Of a stretch of 44,153 nt of DNA, positions 1 through 10,456 are shown one piece after another. The stretch is taken from positions 1-44,153 of the forward strand of contig JAPLFX010000109.1 of NCBI GenBank assembly GCA_026390445.1, read 5' to 3'. Under the pieces are notes generated by a model that searched no databases, had not been told where the DNA came from, and saw nothing but the letters and a program-made list of their open reading frames with translations. Every line of letters begins with the position of its first letter. The first letter of the stretch is position 1. The position numbers and the translations under genes were made by a program. Source of the stretch: Pseudomonadota bacterium. Lineage in GTDB: Bacteria; Bdellovibrionota_B; Oligoflexia; Oligoflexales; CAIYRB01.

Positions 1-212
1 TCACCTTCCTCCACAGGTCGGCCAGAATTGGCCTAAACTTGAGCAAATTCTCTGACCATGGCGTTAACTACCTGACATAGTTCGATATACTCTACCCTTT
101 AGGCTGTGGTTTAAGGGTCGTTGAGGCGAAAGACTGAGTAACGGCAGCATGATGCTCAGTTGCTTTTACTTGGCTGAACAGGATAATAATCCCTTACCCC
201 CAAGGAGAGCGC
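1..212. other. Leading intergenic region
   Basis: No convincing coding region is seen here. A short inverted repeat (GGCCA/TGGCC type) lies near base 22-35. The right-hand end carries the promoter and ribosome binding site of the downstream methyltransferase; the AAGGAGAG element just before base 213 is a strong Shine-Dalgarno. Confidence 0.5.
160..187 (+). promoter_or_regulatory. Putative sigma70-type promoter of the methyltransferase gene
   Basis: TTGCTT at 160-165 and GATAAT at 182-187 are separated by 16 bases, a plausible -35/-10 pair about 25 bases before the start codon at 213. This is pattern matching only; the -35 box is two mismatches from consensus. Confidence 0.35.
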
Positions 213-1049
213 ATGAGCCAAGCAAACACCGAACAAATTGACTATTGGAACGGTCGCGCCGGTGCAAAATGGGTCGCCATGCAGGCCCACCTCGACGTGA
301 TGCTTGCACCAGCCACAGCAGAGCTCAAGACACGCGCAGGATCTGTCTCGCAGCTACGCGTGCTAGATATCGGCTGCGGCACCGGGGAGACTTGCGCCAT
401 CTGGCTGGACGGCGGTGCGCACGTGACCGGAGTGGACGTCTCGGCGCCCATGCTCGCTAGAGCAGCTGAGCGAACGCAAGGGAAAGCCAGATTGCTCGAG
501 GTCGATGCATCCCAATGGATGAGCGATACACCGTTTGATCTTGTTATCTCGCGCTTTGGCGTCATGTTTTTTGCAGCACCCGATCAGGCCTTTGCGACGA
601 TCTTTGCCAATGTCCGCCCTAGCGGTCGCCTGCTGTTCACTTGTTGGCGCCACGCCGTGGACAACCAATGGGTGAGCACACCAATAAACGCAATCCGCAG
701 CCTCTTGCCCGAAGCGCCACCTCCATCGCCACACGCACCGGGTCCCTTTGCTTTTGCCGATAAGGACCGGCTAGCTCGCATACTGATGCAAGCCGGGTTT
801 AGCGACATCGTCATCCAGCCAAAAGATGTACCCATTTGCCTCGCAAGCGAAGGCGGCGTCGCCGCAGCGGTGCGCTTCGTGATGCAGGTAGGTCCATCGG
901 GTGCCGCACTCGCCGAGGCAAGCGACGATGCCAAGGCGATAGCAGCAGAGCGGCTCAAGACGGTCCTGGAGCCATTTGACAAGGGCGGCGTCGTAACGCT
1001 CGGCGGCGCGATTTGGGTCGTCGAGGCGCGCCGAAGCGAGCCTATTTAG
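213..1049 (+). CDS. Class I SAM-dependent methyltransferase
   Basis: Predicted cytosolic methyltransferase of 278 residues, transferring a methyl group from S-adenosylmethionine to an unidentified small molecule. Motif I is clear at about residues 50-58 (VLDIGCGTG), followed by the acidic ribose-binding strand VDVSAPML near 74-81 and a post-motif DLVISRFGVMFF around 109-120. The amino-terminal YWNGRAGAKW signature is common in the Methyltransf_25/11-type family. The ATG is preceded by AAGGAGAG with good spacing. The gene is monocistronic on plus and its stop overlaps the stop of the convergent small gene. Substrate cannot be inferred. Confidence 0.85.
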   Translation: MSQANTEQIDYWNGRAGAKWVAMQAHLDVMLAPATAELKTRAGSVSQLRVLDIGCGTGETCAIWLDGGAHVTGVDVSAPMLARAAERTQGKARLLEVDASQWMSDTPFDLVISRFGVMFFAAPDQAFATIFANVRPSGRLLFTCWRHAVDNQWVSTPINAIRSLLPEAPPPSPHAPGPFAFADKDRLARILMQAGFSDIVIQPKDVPICLASEGGVAAAVRFVMQVGPSGAALAEASDDAKAIAAERLKTVLEPFDKGGVVTLGGAIWVVEARRSEPI

Positions 1050-1333
1050 GCGTTGGACTCACTAGCCTCAGCCTCGCTGGTCGGCGTCGCCCGACCAGGT
1101 AGGTCTTTGCTTCCGACGAGTGTCACGTTCATGCCGATCTGAACGGTCACTGGCACGCCGCCGATATCCATGGTCGTCTTACTGTTAAGATTCCAACCGA
1201 GCGAACCGGTGGAGAATTCACGCGGTGGGGCCTGCATCGCGACGCCGTCGATGGTGATCGCAAGGGCCTTGGCCTTGTCCATGAATTCAGGCCGCGTTAA
1301 GGGACAAATCGTCTTTTTTGGTTTAGTAGCCAA
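1046..1333 (-). CDS. Conserved hypothetical protein, small cytosolic
   Basis: A 95-residue protein with no signal peptide or membrane segment. The central part (STGSLGWNLNSKTTMDIGG, then VPVTVQIGMNVTLVGSKDLP) resembles a family of short conserved bacterial proteins of unknown function that I recall only by this pattern. The C-terminal tail is Glu/Ser-rich. It starts with TTG at 1333, chosen because GAGGAA lies 5-6 bases upstream and no ATG with a ribosome site is available. Its TAA shares bases with the TAG of the opposing methyltransferase gene. No function is proposed. Confidence 0.7.
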   Translation of the reverse strand: MATKPKKTICPLTRPEFMDKAKALAITIDGVAMQAPPREFSTGSLGWNLNSKTTMDIGGVPVTVQIGMNVTLVGSKDLPGRATPTSEAEASESNA

Positions 1334-1494
1334 TGGATTCCTCTTTACCTAAGGGTGTAATGATCAAAGCTCTTCGCCTGAACTAGGCGCCATGGGTACG
1401 CTGCTGATGACAGTGCCAGCACGAAGATACCTAGATTCTCCCCATCGCGCTAGCATAGTGAACGTTGAGACCAACTTCGATCCGTCAAACCGCC

Positions 1495-2574
1495 TCAATT
1501 GCGCAGCGGTTTGCCGTGTTTCAGCATGGACTCGATGCGCTCAAGGGTATTCGGCTGCTGGCAAAGCTCGACAAATAAGCCGCGTTCGAGATCGAGTAGC
1601 CTCTGCTCGCTGACCAAAGTGCCGGCCTCGACGTCACCACCGCAAAGCACAGTGGCGATTTTTTCACCTATGACGGCGTCGTAGAGTGAGATCCTGCCAG
1701 CTTCGACCGACTGCTCGAGGTCGGCCTTAAATCTCTGGATACCAGCCTGCCCGACAGCGCGGATGGTATTATGCCGAGACGTCGCCACGAAGCCGGGAAT
1801 CAAGGCCAAGGCCGCCTGCTTCGCCCTTGGCGCCACCAGCTCGCGCGTCGCTTCGATCCCTGTCGTCGCCACTGGAAAGAGCCCCATATCAATGGCTTCC
1901 TGCGCTGTTGCCGAGGTTTTCGCCGCGCTAATCAGGTTAAATACCTGCCGCAAATAAGGCATGGGACCTTCGCCCGCATCGTCCGTCGCGCGAGCGTAAG
2001 CCCGGAGTGCCAACTCCTTGGTTCCCCCGCCTGCGGGAAAGAGGCCGACGTTGGCTTCGACTAAACCAGCCTTTGTGTGGATGCTGGCCACGCGCAAAGT
2101 CGCATGTAAGCTGATTTCGCAGCCAGCACCAAAGGTCATGCCGACGGGACAAGAAACCACCGGGAACTTGGCGCATTTAAGCTCTTGCATCAGTCCCTGA
2201 AACTCGGTCTCCATCTGGTCGATGCATGCCCAATCCTTGCCACGGATCGCCACCAGAAAGTCACGAATATCAGCACCAGCAGAAAAATGTGCGGCACCGT
2301 TGGCGATCACCAGCGCATCAAACTTGGCCGCCGTGACCTCCAGGCTTTGCCTGATCAAGGCCGTGATCTCGGCGTTAATCGTGTTCAACTTCGAGTGGAA
2401 CACCAAGCACGACACGCCATCTCCGATATCGAGCAGCGTGGCGCTAGCCGTGCTGATGACCACGCGCGGATCGGTTTTGTCCTGAGCTAGCGGTAGCGCC
2501 AGCGGTGGCAGAGCTATGGATGCACTGCCGGCACCATCGTGGGGCGCTTCCGCCGATTTAGTCTCAAACATCAT
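1495..2574 (-). CDS. Stand-alone enoyl-CoA hydratase/isomerase (crotonase) resembling the C-terminal half of FadN-type fusion proteins
   Basis: Crotonase-fold protein of 359 residues. HFSAGADI at about 96-103 and GAGCE at 149-153 form the oxyanion-hole/CoA region, and LVEANVGLFPAGGG (171-184) carries the second glutamate-bearing segment. The opening LLDIGDGVSCLVFHSKLNTI and the long helical tail resemble the hydratase part of FadN/YusL-type fused 3-hydroxyacyl-CoA dehydrogenases, but the NAD-binding half is absent. Residues 1-35 are an Ala/Pro-rich extension without a domain. The ATG has AAGGAG seven bases upstream. It lies 36 bases after the M24-like gene, so the two are probably one operon; the acyl-CoA ligase is divergent. 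Role in beta-oxidation is inferred. Confidence 0.8.
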   Translation of the reverse strand: MMFETKSAEAPHDGAGSASIALPPLALPLAQDKTDPRVVISTASATLLDIGDGVSCLVFHSKLNTINAEITALIRQSLEVTAAKFDALVIANGAAHFSAGADIRDFLVAIRGKDWACIDQMETEFQGLMQELKCAKFPVVSCPVGMTFGAGCEISLHATLRVASIHTKAGLVEANVGLFPAGGGTKELALRAYARATDDAGEGPMPYLRQVFNLISAAKTSATAQEAIDMGLFPVATTGIEATRELVAPRAKQAALALIPGFVATSRHNTIRAVGQAGIQRFKADLEQSVEAGRISLYDAVIGEKIATVLCGGDVEAGTLVSEQRLLDLERGLFVELCQQPNTLERIESMLKHGKPLRN

Positions 2575-2610
2575 CCGCGACTCCTTTTGGTCCTACCGCC
2601 AACGATCAGC

Positions 2611-3510
2611 CTACGCTTCGCGACCGCGAGGCTCAGTCGCGACTGCTGATACGCTCGCCCCACGCCCCGAGCCCACACCAGCAGTCAAACGCCAACGCTG
2701 AACATGCGGCGGCTCTGGGTCAAGCCAGTAGGCATCCCCTTCCGTGACGACCAGCAGTTCCTCGAATTTAACGCCGATACCACCCCGTGCAATATGCGGC
2801 TCAACGGCCCAGAGTCCCGCCTCAGGTGCATGCGCCGACTGGTCGCAACCATTCCAATACGGAGACACCAAAGGATCATGCCGAGACGCCTCTTTCTTAT
2901 CTTTCAGGTAGTGAAAGGCGGACTTGCCAAAGCCCCCCGTTAAGGCCTCGTCGCCGATCCCGGGAGCGAAGGTGCTGACGCGGTGACCAATCACGCCAGC
3001 AGGATAGGCGTGATGACTGCTGCGATAACCGGCCGCAGCGATTTGTTGATCCAACGTACGATAGACCTGCTGCATGGTCGCTCCGGCTTTAAGCAGGCGC
3101 GGGATCATATTCCGGTACACCTCAAGATCCGCGAGCATAGCGTCCACCACGGGATGACCGCCAAAGGCGAAGGCATAGCCGATGTCTGACGCATAGCCGT
3201 CGACGATCGGTGCGACGTCGAGGATCACCGGCATGCCCTGCACGAGCCGACGCTGCGACGGTAAAAACTCTTCGTCGCTCCAGTCCAGGGCTAGTTCGGT
3301 GCGATCGCCAAACCAAACGAAGGGAGCATGAAAGTAATGGCGAATATCGTGGCGAATCATGTATGCACGCATCAGGTCCGCCGCCTGGATTTCCGTCATC
3401 CCAGCCTCGAGCTGGGACTCGACATGCGTGGCACAAGCATAAGCGAGGCGTTGTGAGCGAAGGTAGCCGGCGAGGTCCGCAGCGGTACATGGATGTTCCG
3501 AAGTCGTCAT
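2611..3510 (-). CDS. M24-family metallopeptidase (Xaa-Pro aminopeptidase/creatinase fold)
   Basis: A 299-residue pita-bread-fold protein. The five expected metal ligands can be matched: D98 (VILDVAP), D109 (GYASDIG), H176 (VIGHRV), E237 (AVEPHI) and E250 or E251 (KFEELLVV), so it is probably an active di-metal hydrolase. It lacks the N-terminal creatinase domain of full-size aminopeptidase P, so it may be a methionine-aminopeptidase-like or prolidase-like single-domain enzyme. No signal peptide. AGGAG precedes the ATG by six bases. It is upstream of the crotonase gene in the same orientation. Its substrate and link to lipid metabolism are unknown. Confidence 0.8.
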   Translation of the reverse strand: MTTSEHPCTAADLAGYLRSQRLAYACATHVESQLEAGMTEIQAADLMRAYMIRHDIRHYFHAPFVWFGDRTELALDWSDEEFLPSQRRLVQGMPVILDVAPIVDGYASDIGYAFAFGGHPVVDAMLADLEVYRNMIPRLLKAGATMQQVYRTLDQQIAAAGYRSSHHAYPAGVIGHRVSTFAPGIGDEALTGGFGKSAFHYLKDKKEASRHDPLVSPYWNGCDQSAHAPEAGLWAVEPHIARGGIGVKFEELLVVTEGDAYWLDPEPPHVQRWRLTAGVGSGRGASVSAVATEPRGREA

Positions 3511-3626
3511 GCTGGGCTCCTAGATTGAGGATCTTATCTGATTACTTAACCTCCCGGCGCGGCCAAGGCAAGCACTTGTAAGTCAATTAAAATAGAGCTA
3601 GCGTCTAAGCTAAAGAGGGATCCCCC

Positions 3627-5192
<1,566 letters not shown>

Positions 5193-5225
5193 CGCGTTTC
5201 TAAACTCCAAGTCCGGAGGTCGCAC

Positions 5226-6320
5226 ATGCCCATCGTTTCGTCGCGAGTCCTGGTTCTGATAGCCCAAGTATCCTTGGCCATTTTTCTGGGTAGTGGCGCT
5301 GCCCATGCCGAGATAGCCCATAGCACGCTATTCTCTGGTTGGGAGGAATACCAACCGGGCGGTGAGACCTCTTGTGCGCGCGGCGATCCATTCTCCTTTT
5401 TTGTTTACCCTGGTGACCCGGAGCGGGTCGTCTTCGACTTTATGGGCGGCGGTTCCTGCGCCGATGGAGCTGGTTGCGACCTCGGCTCTACGCGCTTTCT
5501 CGATCGCGTCGAGCCAGCGCGATTTGCTGTCTTGTTCGGCATACCCGGAGTCAACGACCTAAGGAATCTTGACAACCCCTATGTCGGCTGGACCCGGGTC
5601 TTTATCCCCTACTGCACCGGTGATCTGCACTGGGGTCACATCGACAAGACCTACCAAAGTCCCCGTGGCTACAAATACCAGATCCGCCACCGTGGCGCCG
5701 TCAATGTCCAAGCCGTGATGGATTGGAGCAAGAAAAACCTGAGCGCTGCTAAGCGCGTCTTCGTCAGTGGCTGCAGCGCAGGGGGCTATGCCTCGGTATT
5801 TTATACGCCGTTGGTCCAAGAATCCTTCCCAGGCGCCGAGCTCGACCAATTTGCCGACTCCAGCGTCGCTGTTCCAGTGCCTGGCAAGCCAGGCATCAAC
5901 ATCTACGGCTGGAATATGGAAGCAGCTGCGCCCAGTTGGATTCCAGACTTGGACCCGAAGCAAGTCGACTTTAGCACCTTAAACATGAACGATTTTTACA
6001 TCCGCGCCGCTCGCCACTACCCAAATATCCACTTTTCCCAGGCGACCAACCATGCCGACACGGTGCAAATGGACTTCTATCCGAGTCCAAACAAGGATGA
6101 GTGGCGCCCAGGTATGTTCGCAATGCTGGACTCGATCGGCAGCGCAGTGCCCAACTTCAGTAGCTTTGTCTCCGTCGGCACCGTCCACTGCAATACCTGG
6201 AACAACGACTTTTATCACGTCAGCAGCAATCATGTGATGCTGCGCGATTGGCTGTCTGGTGCAGCAAGCAGGCGCCGCTTTAGTGACGTGAGCTGCAAGG
6301 CGCAAGGTTGTGACCGTTAG
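5226..6320 (+). CDS. Secreted pectinacetylesterase/Notum-family carboxylesterase
   Basis: A 364-residue exported serine hydrolase. Residues 1-29 are a signal peptide (hydrophobic core about 7-22, AHA-type cleavage site). Family hallmarks are FMGGGSC (72-78), FIPYCTGDLHWG (about 127-137) and the nucleophile elbow GCSAGG with S184; a late GTVHC segment offers the catalytic histidine. Several cysteine pairs fit an extracytoplasmic location. Bacterial PAE-like proteins may deacetylate polysaccharides or lipids; the substrate here is unknown. TCCGGAGG precedes the ATG. It follows the acyl-CoA ligase by 33 bases, and its 3' end overlaps the SNF2 gene by 11 bases. Confidence 0.8.
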   Translation: MPIVSSRVLVLIAQVSLAIFLGSGAAHAEIAHSTLFSGWEEYQPGGETSCARGDPFSFFVYPGDPERVVFDFMGGGSCADGAGCDLGSTRFLDRVEPARFAVLFGIPGVNDLRNLDNPYVGWTRVFIPYCTGDLHWGHIDKTYQSPRGYKYQIRHRGAVNVQAVMDWSKKNLSAAKRVFVSGCSAGGYASVFYTPLVQESFPGAELDQFADSSVAVPVPGKPGINIYGWNMEAAAPSWIPDLDPKQVDFSTLNMNDFYIRAARHYPNIHFSQATNHADTVQMDFYPSPNKDEWRPGMFAMLDSIGSAVPNFSSFVSVGTVHCNTWNNDFYHVSSNHVMLRDWLSGAASRRRFSDVSCKAQGCDR

Positions 6321-9108
6321 CAACAAGGCGCAGCCCGACGACGCCCATCTATTTGCCGGCGGGCATTTAACGCTATCGCCGGCAAAGGTACTGCATCTTG
6401 TAGGAGCTAGTGGCGACGTCGCGCCGTCGCCACTGTCTGCGGCCTTTCGCCAAGGCCACGGCCATGGTCTCACCTTGTTAGCCGCAGGCTGGCCAACGGC
6501 CTTGCTCAATGCGCCTGAAGCGTATTGGCGCGACTTTGCCAAACTGCACCTAACGCGCTTTGTCGCCCAAGGTAAGGCAAGCCTAGATCCCAGCGAGGCG
6601 GCACGCTGGCTCAGCATCGCTCCCCCACTCCCCGGCGGCGAGTACCTCGACCTAGCCACCGTCGACCTGCTTTGGCACAGTATCGCCGCCGCCATCCAGT
6701 CTTGGCAAAACCAGCATCAAAAGCCGCTGCAAGAGCTGCTCGCGGCGCACCACGCAGCATGGGACACCCTCGGGCGTGTGTGCCTCAGTGTGGCGGAGCA
6801 TGCCGCAGATCCAGATAAACCGTTTGCTTTTGTGGCGACCTACACGCTGCGCCTGTCACTCGGTGCAAAACCGCAGCATGCGTTGCTTGGACGCGTCCTC
6901 AAGGACCTCGTCGCCAAAGGCCAAGACGCCGGCGTGGCAAAGATCGGCGCGGCCTTGCAAGCCGCTGCAGCACATAGCTCGATCTTGCGGGACATGATCG
7001 CCGACAAACGTTTGTTCGCGCCGCAAACGCTGAGCAGCAGCGAGGCCTACCGCCTCCTCTGCGACGCCGGCAAGCTCGAGGCCGCGGGCCTGACGCTGCG
7101 CGTGCCGGCTTGGTGGAACAACGGCACGCCGCCTCGACCACAAGTCGCGGTCGAAGTCGGCACAAATCCACCGGCCAAGGTCGGCATTGGCGCACTTCTC
7201 GACTTTCGCCTCAGCCTTTCTCTAGCCGGCCAGCCGGTTTCGCCGGAGGAATGGGAGCGCTTGCGGCAAGCAAGTGCAGGTTTAGTGTTGATTCGTGGCC
7301 AATGGGTCGAGGTCGACGGCAAACGCCTTGAGCAAGTCCTCGGTAGCTGGGAGCGCATCGCCGCTTTAGTCGAGCAGCAGGGACTGAGCTTTGCCGAAGC
7401 CCTACGCCTCATCAACCGCATGCAAAGCGGAGGCGCGGCCGCGGCGACGCCCCCTCAAGACACAGCTACCGCGGACCAAGACTGGGCATCTGTGCAAGCA
7501 GGCGCATGGTTGAGTGCAAGCCTGGAAAAGCTGCGCCACCCAAGCACCACAGCCTTGGCCGAACTCGGTCCATCGCACCTCAAAGCGACGCTCCGCCCGT
7601 ACCAAAAGGCTGGTGTCCACTGGCTGTGGACCTTGCACCAACTTGGCCTTGGCGGCTGCTTGGCTGATGACATGGGTCTAGGCAAAACCATCCAGGTCTT
7701 GGCGTTGATGGCGATGATTGCCAAGGAGCGCATCGAACATGCGGACTCTCCCACCGGTCAGCCAGAACATACCCATGATACCAAGCATACCGATCCACGA
7801 AGACCTCACCTGATCATCGCCCCAGCCACCTTGATCGGCAATTGGCAAGCAGAAGCGCACCGCTTCACCCCGCAGCTCAGCGTCTTTGTCGCCCACCCCT
7901 CGGTGGCCAGTAGAGCCGATCTACAGAACGCAGTAGACCTGATCGCCAAAGCCGATATCGTCATTGCCACCTACGGCGCCCTCTCGCGCTATGACTGGCT
8001 ACAGACCACGTCTTGGGATCTAGTCGTCCTCGATGAAGCGCAAGCGATTAAGAATCCACAGACGCAGCAAACTCGAGCCGTCAAGAGTTTGACCAGCCGG
8101 CACCGACTGGCCTTGACCGGAACGCCGGTGGAAAACCAGCCCCAAGACCTCTGGTCGCTCTTTGACTTTATCAACCCCGGCTTACTCGGGACCTCCGCGG
8201 AATTTGCCGCGCACCTGGCGAACTCCGCGCAACGCGAACACCCTTATGCACGCATCCGTAGTTTGATCCAACCCTATCTCCTGCGCCGCCTCAAATCGGA
8301 CCGCAGCATCATCGCCGACCTACCGAGTAAGACCGAGATCGCGGTGCGCTGCTCGTTGACGAAGATGCAAGCCGCGCTCTATGCGCGCCTCGTCGACGAA
8401 CTTAAAGCGGAACTACATACCAAGTCTCGCCCGGAGCAAAGCGCGGCCGCAGGGGCCATTCAGCGAAAAGGCGCCGTCCTGACAGCGCTGATGAAACTCA
8501 AACAGATCTGCAATCATCCGGCCATGATCAGCGGCGATGGCGACTTTGCCGCCGCCAGCAGTGGTAAATTCCAACGCCTCCTGGACCTTGCCGGCGAGAT
8601 CGCGGACCGCCAGGAAAAAGTTCTCGTCTTTACGCAATTTCGCCAAATGACCGAAGTCCTTGCGCAACAACTCACCAGGCTGTTTGGCCGACCCGGCTGT
8701 GTGCTCCACGGCGACACACCCATTGCTGAAAGACGGCGCTTGGTCGAGGACTTTCAACGCGAAGACGGCCCGTCCTTCTTTGTCTTGTCCGTGAAGGCCG
8801 GCGGCACCGGGCTCACCTTAACCCAGGCCTCGCATGTGATTCACTTTGATCGATGGTGGAATCCGGCGGTCGAGGATCAAGCGACCGACCGCGCCTACCG
8901 GATCGGTCAAACGCGGCCGGTCATGGTGCATAAGTTTAGCTGTGCTGGAACCATCGAAGCGCGGATTGCGGATCTGTTGGCCAGTAAGCGCGGTGTTGCA
9001 GACGAGCTGCTTAGCGGTGGTGCCGAGCTCAACTTAACCGAGCTAAACGATGAGGACCTGATGCGGCTTGTCGCTCTAGACCTTAAGCAGGCGCTGTTGG
9101 CGGATTAG
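6310..9108 (+). CDS. SNF2-family DEAD/DEAH-box helicase (HepA-type)
   Basis: DNA translocase/ATPase of 932 residues. The N-terminal ~380 residues match the layout of SNF2-associated helicases. The motor begins with motif I DDMGLGKT (about 451-461), then DEAQAIKN (motif II, about 575), LTGTPVEN (motif III), and a C-terminal helicase lobe with VFTQFRQM, LHGDTP, SVKAGGTGLTLT and AYRIGQT (near 863). Start is GTG at 6310, overlapping the esterase gene by 11 bases, which suggests translational coupling. Bacterial helicases of this subfamily usually sit beside a SWIM zinc-finger gene; here that partner is at 11722-12345, beyond two unrelated genes. Confidence 0.93.
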   Translation: MTVSNKAQPDDAHLFAGGHLTLSPAKVLHLVGASGDVAPSPLSAAFRQGHGHGLTLLAAGWPTALLNAPEAYWRDFAKLHLTRFVAQGKASLDPSEAARWLSIAPPLPGGEYLDLATVDLLWHSIAAAIQSWQNQHQKPLQELLAAHHAAWDTLGRVCLSVAEHAADPDKPFAFVATYTLRLSLGAKPQHALLGRVLKDLVAKGQDAGVAKIGAALQAAAAHSSILRDMIADKRLFAPQTLSSSEAYRLLCDAGKLEAAGLTLRVPAWWNNGTPPRPQVAVEVGTNPPAKVGIGALLDFRLSLSLAGQPVSPEEWERLRQASAGLVLIRGQWVEVDGKRLEQVLGSWERIAALVEQQGLSFAEALRLINRMQSGGAAAATPPQDTATADQDWASVQAGAWLSASLEKLRHPSTTALAELGPSHLKATLRPYQKAGVHWLWTLHQLGLGGCLADDMGLGKTIQVLALMAMIAKERIEHADSPTGQPEHTHDTKHTDPRRPHLIIAPATLIGNWQAEAHRFTPQLSVFVAHPSVASRADLQNAVDLIAKADIVIATYGALSRYDWLQTTSWDLVVLDEAQAIKNPQTQQTRAVKSLTSRHRLALTGTPVENQPQDLWSLFDFINPGLLGTSAEFAAHLANSAQREHPYARIRSLIQPYLLRRLKSDRSIIADLPSKTEIAVRCSLTKMQAALYARLVDELKAELHTKSRPEQSAAAGAIQRKGAVLTALMKLKQICNHPAMISGDGDFAAASSGKFQRLLDLAGEIADRQEKVLVFTQFRQMTEVLAQQLTRLFGRPGCVLHGDTPIAERRRLVEDFQREDGPSFFVLSVKAGGTGLTLTQASHVIHFDRWWNPAVEDQATDRAYRIGQTRPVMVHKFSCAGTIEARIADLLASKRGVADELLSGGAELNLTELNDEDLMRLVALDLKQALLAD

Positions 9109-9213
9109 GCCACGTGCAGTGCTATCGGTGCACCAAGACGGCGGTTCGGCAACGCAAGAACTCGCTGCTCGTTAAGAGCTTAGGTGCAAGCCGTCGTTAC
9201 GGCCTAGGTTGAT

Positions 9214-9268
9214 TAAATTGACGACTGAATCGTCAATTTATCATATAATATGACGACAGAGTCGTCAT
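9214..9268 (+). promoter_or_regulatory. Tandem palindromic operator overlapping the DUF4143 ATPase promoter
   Basis: Two palindromes share the core TGACGA-N5-TCGTCA, at 9219-9235 and 9251-9267, with centres exactly 32 bases apart (about three helical turns). The first extends to perfect 11-base arms (9214-9224 and 9230-9240); the second has 8-base arms (9250-9257, 9261-9268). A TATAAT -10 element (9244-9249) lies between them, and the first palindrome contains TTGACG (9218-9223), which could be a -35 box although its spacing (20) is long. This arrangement fits a dimeric repressor covering a promoter. The regulator is not encoded next to it. Confidence 0.6.
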
Positions 9269-9290
9269 TTTTCCAGCATTGGTAAATCAT

Positions 9291-10454
9291 ATGTATCTGA
9301 AACGATTGCTTAATATCGACTTCCAAAGCCTCGATCGCTCCCTATTCATCATGGGGCCAAGACAAACCGGCAAGTCCAGCTTTCTACGCCATCAGGGGCC
9401 GAACCAGGCTGTTTCGTTCAACCTTCTTGATACGAAACTCAGACAACAGCTTGAAAAATCCCCGTGGATCTTACGCGAGCAAGTATTGGCGCTTCAACCG
9501 CTACCGCAATTTGTGGTGATTGACGAAATTCAGCTTATTCCTGAACTCCTCAACGAAGTTCACTTACTGATAGAAGAAACGGGCATTCGCTTCGTCCTGA
9601 CGGGGTCAAGTGCCCGAAAGCTCAGGCGTACTGGCACCAACCTGTTGGGTGGACGAGCCGATGAATATCATTTTCACCCCTTCTCGGCTATGGAGGTCGG
9701 AATCGCAGCATTTGATTTATTGAAAGCCCTCCGCTACGGCTTGCTACCCTCGGTCTATGTTGCAAAATCGCCCAAGCGCGTCCTTCAGGCCTATGCAAGT
9801 CAGTACCTGGAGCAGGAAATAAGATTAGAAGGATTGGTGCGCAGTCTCCCCGCATTCTCTCGCTTTTTAGAAGTCGCAGCCCTTCGCAGTGGCACCCAAC
9901 TAAACTATGAGTCGATTGCCAAAGACAGCGGAGTACCAAGGACCACAGTCCACGAATACTTTACCATCCTATACGATACATTCTTGGCCTTCCCCGTTGA
10001 GCCATGGACCCGTTCCACGAAGCGGAAGCCTGTGAAATCGAATAAAATGTATTTCTTCGATGTTGGAGTCGCCCGCTATCTCGCAGGTCTACCACTCGTA
10101 GAATTTAAATCGAAAGATATTGGCGATGCCATGGAGCACTGGATCATGCATGAGATCAAGACCTGGATAGACGCCAACGCTCTCGACATAGACTTACATT
10201 ACTGGCGAACCACTACGGGAGTCGAAGTTGATTTTATCGTGGACAACAGCGTGGCCATTGAAGTGAAGGCAAAGGGGGAGATTCGTAGTGACGACTGCAA
10301 GGGTCTATTGGCCATTTCGGAAGAAGGCATTGACCATCTATATGTGGTTTGCCTGGAAGAGAAAGCTCGCAAGCATGGCAAGGTCTTGATCTTGCCGTGG
10401 CAGGATTTTCTAAAAAGGTTATGGGCTGGCGAGATCATCAAAGTCCAAGGCTAG
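9291..10454 (+). CDS. AAA-type ATPase with C-terminal DUF4143 domain
   Basis: A 387-residue P-loop ATPase of the DUF4143 group. Walker A GPRQTGKS is at 22-29, Walker B FVVIDEIQ at about 74-81, and a sensor-type VLTGSSARKLRR follows. The C-terminal part contains VEVDF (about 311-315) and IEVKAKG (about 323-329), the spacing of a PD-(D/E)XK nuclease-like core. I chose the ATG at 9291 because family members begin close to YLKRLL; TTG at 9279 is an alternative and neither has a strong ribosome site. Composition is clearly lower in G+C than the flanking genes. Function of the family is poorly defined, with defence or toxin-type roles suggested. Probable horizontally acquired gene. Confidence 0.85.
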   Translation: MYLKRLLNIDFQSLDRSLFIMGPRQTGKSSFLRHQGPNQAVSFNLLDTKLRQQLEKSPWILREQVLALQPLPQFVVIDEIQLIPELLNEVHLLIEETGIRFVLTGSSARKLRRTGTNLLGGRADEYHFHPFSAMEVGIAAFDLLKALRYGLLPSVYVAKSPKRVLQAYASQYLEQEIRLEGLVRSLPAFSRFLEVAALRSGTQLNYESIAKDSGVPRTTVHEYFTILYDTFLAFPVEPWTRSTKRKPVKSNKMYFFDVGVARYLAGLPLVEFKSKDIGDAMEHWIMHEIKTWIDANALDIDLHYWRTTTGVEVDFIVDNSVAIEVKAKGEIRSDDCKGLLAISEEGIDHLYVVCLEEKARKHGKVLILPWQDFLKRLWAGEIIKVQG

Positions 10455-10456
10455 GC

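Noticed and set aside
5979-6695. 238-codon minus-strand open frame
   Set aside because: Antisense across the esterase/helicase junction, low complexity and no recognisable domain.
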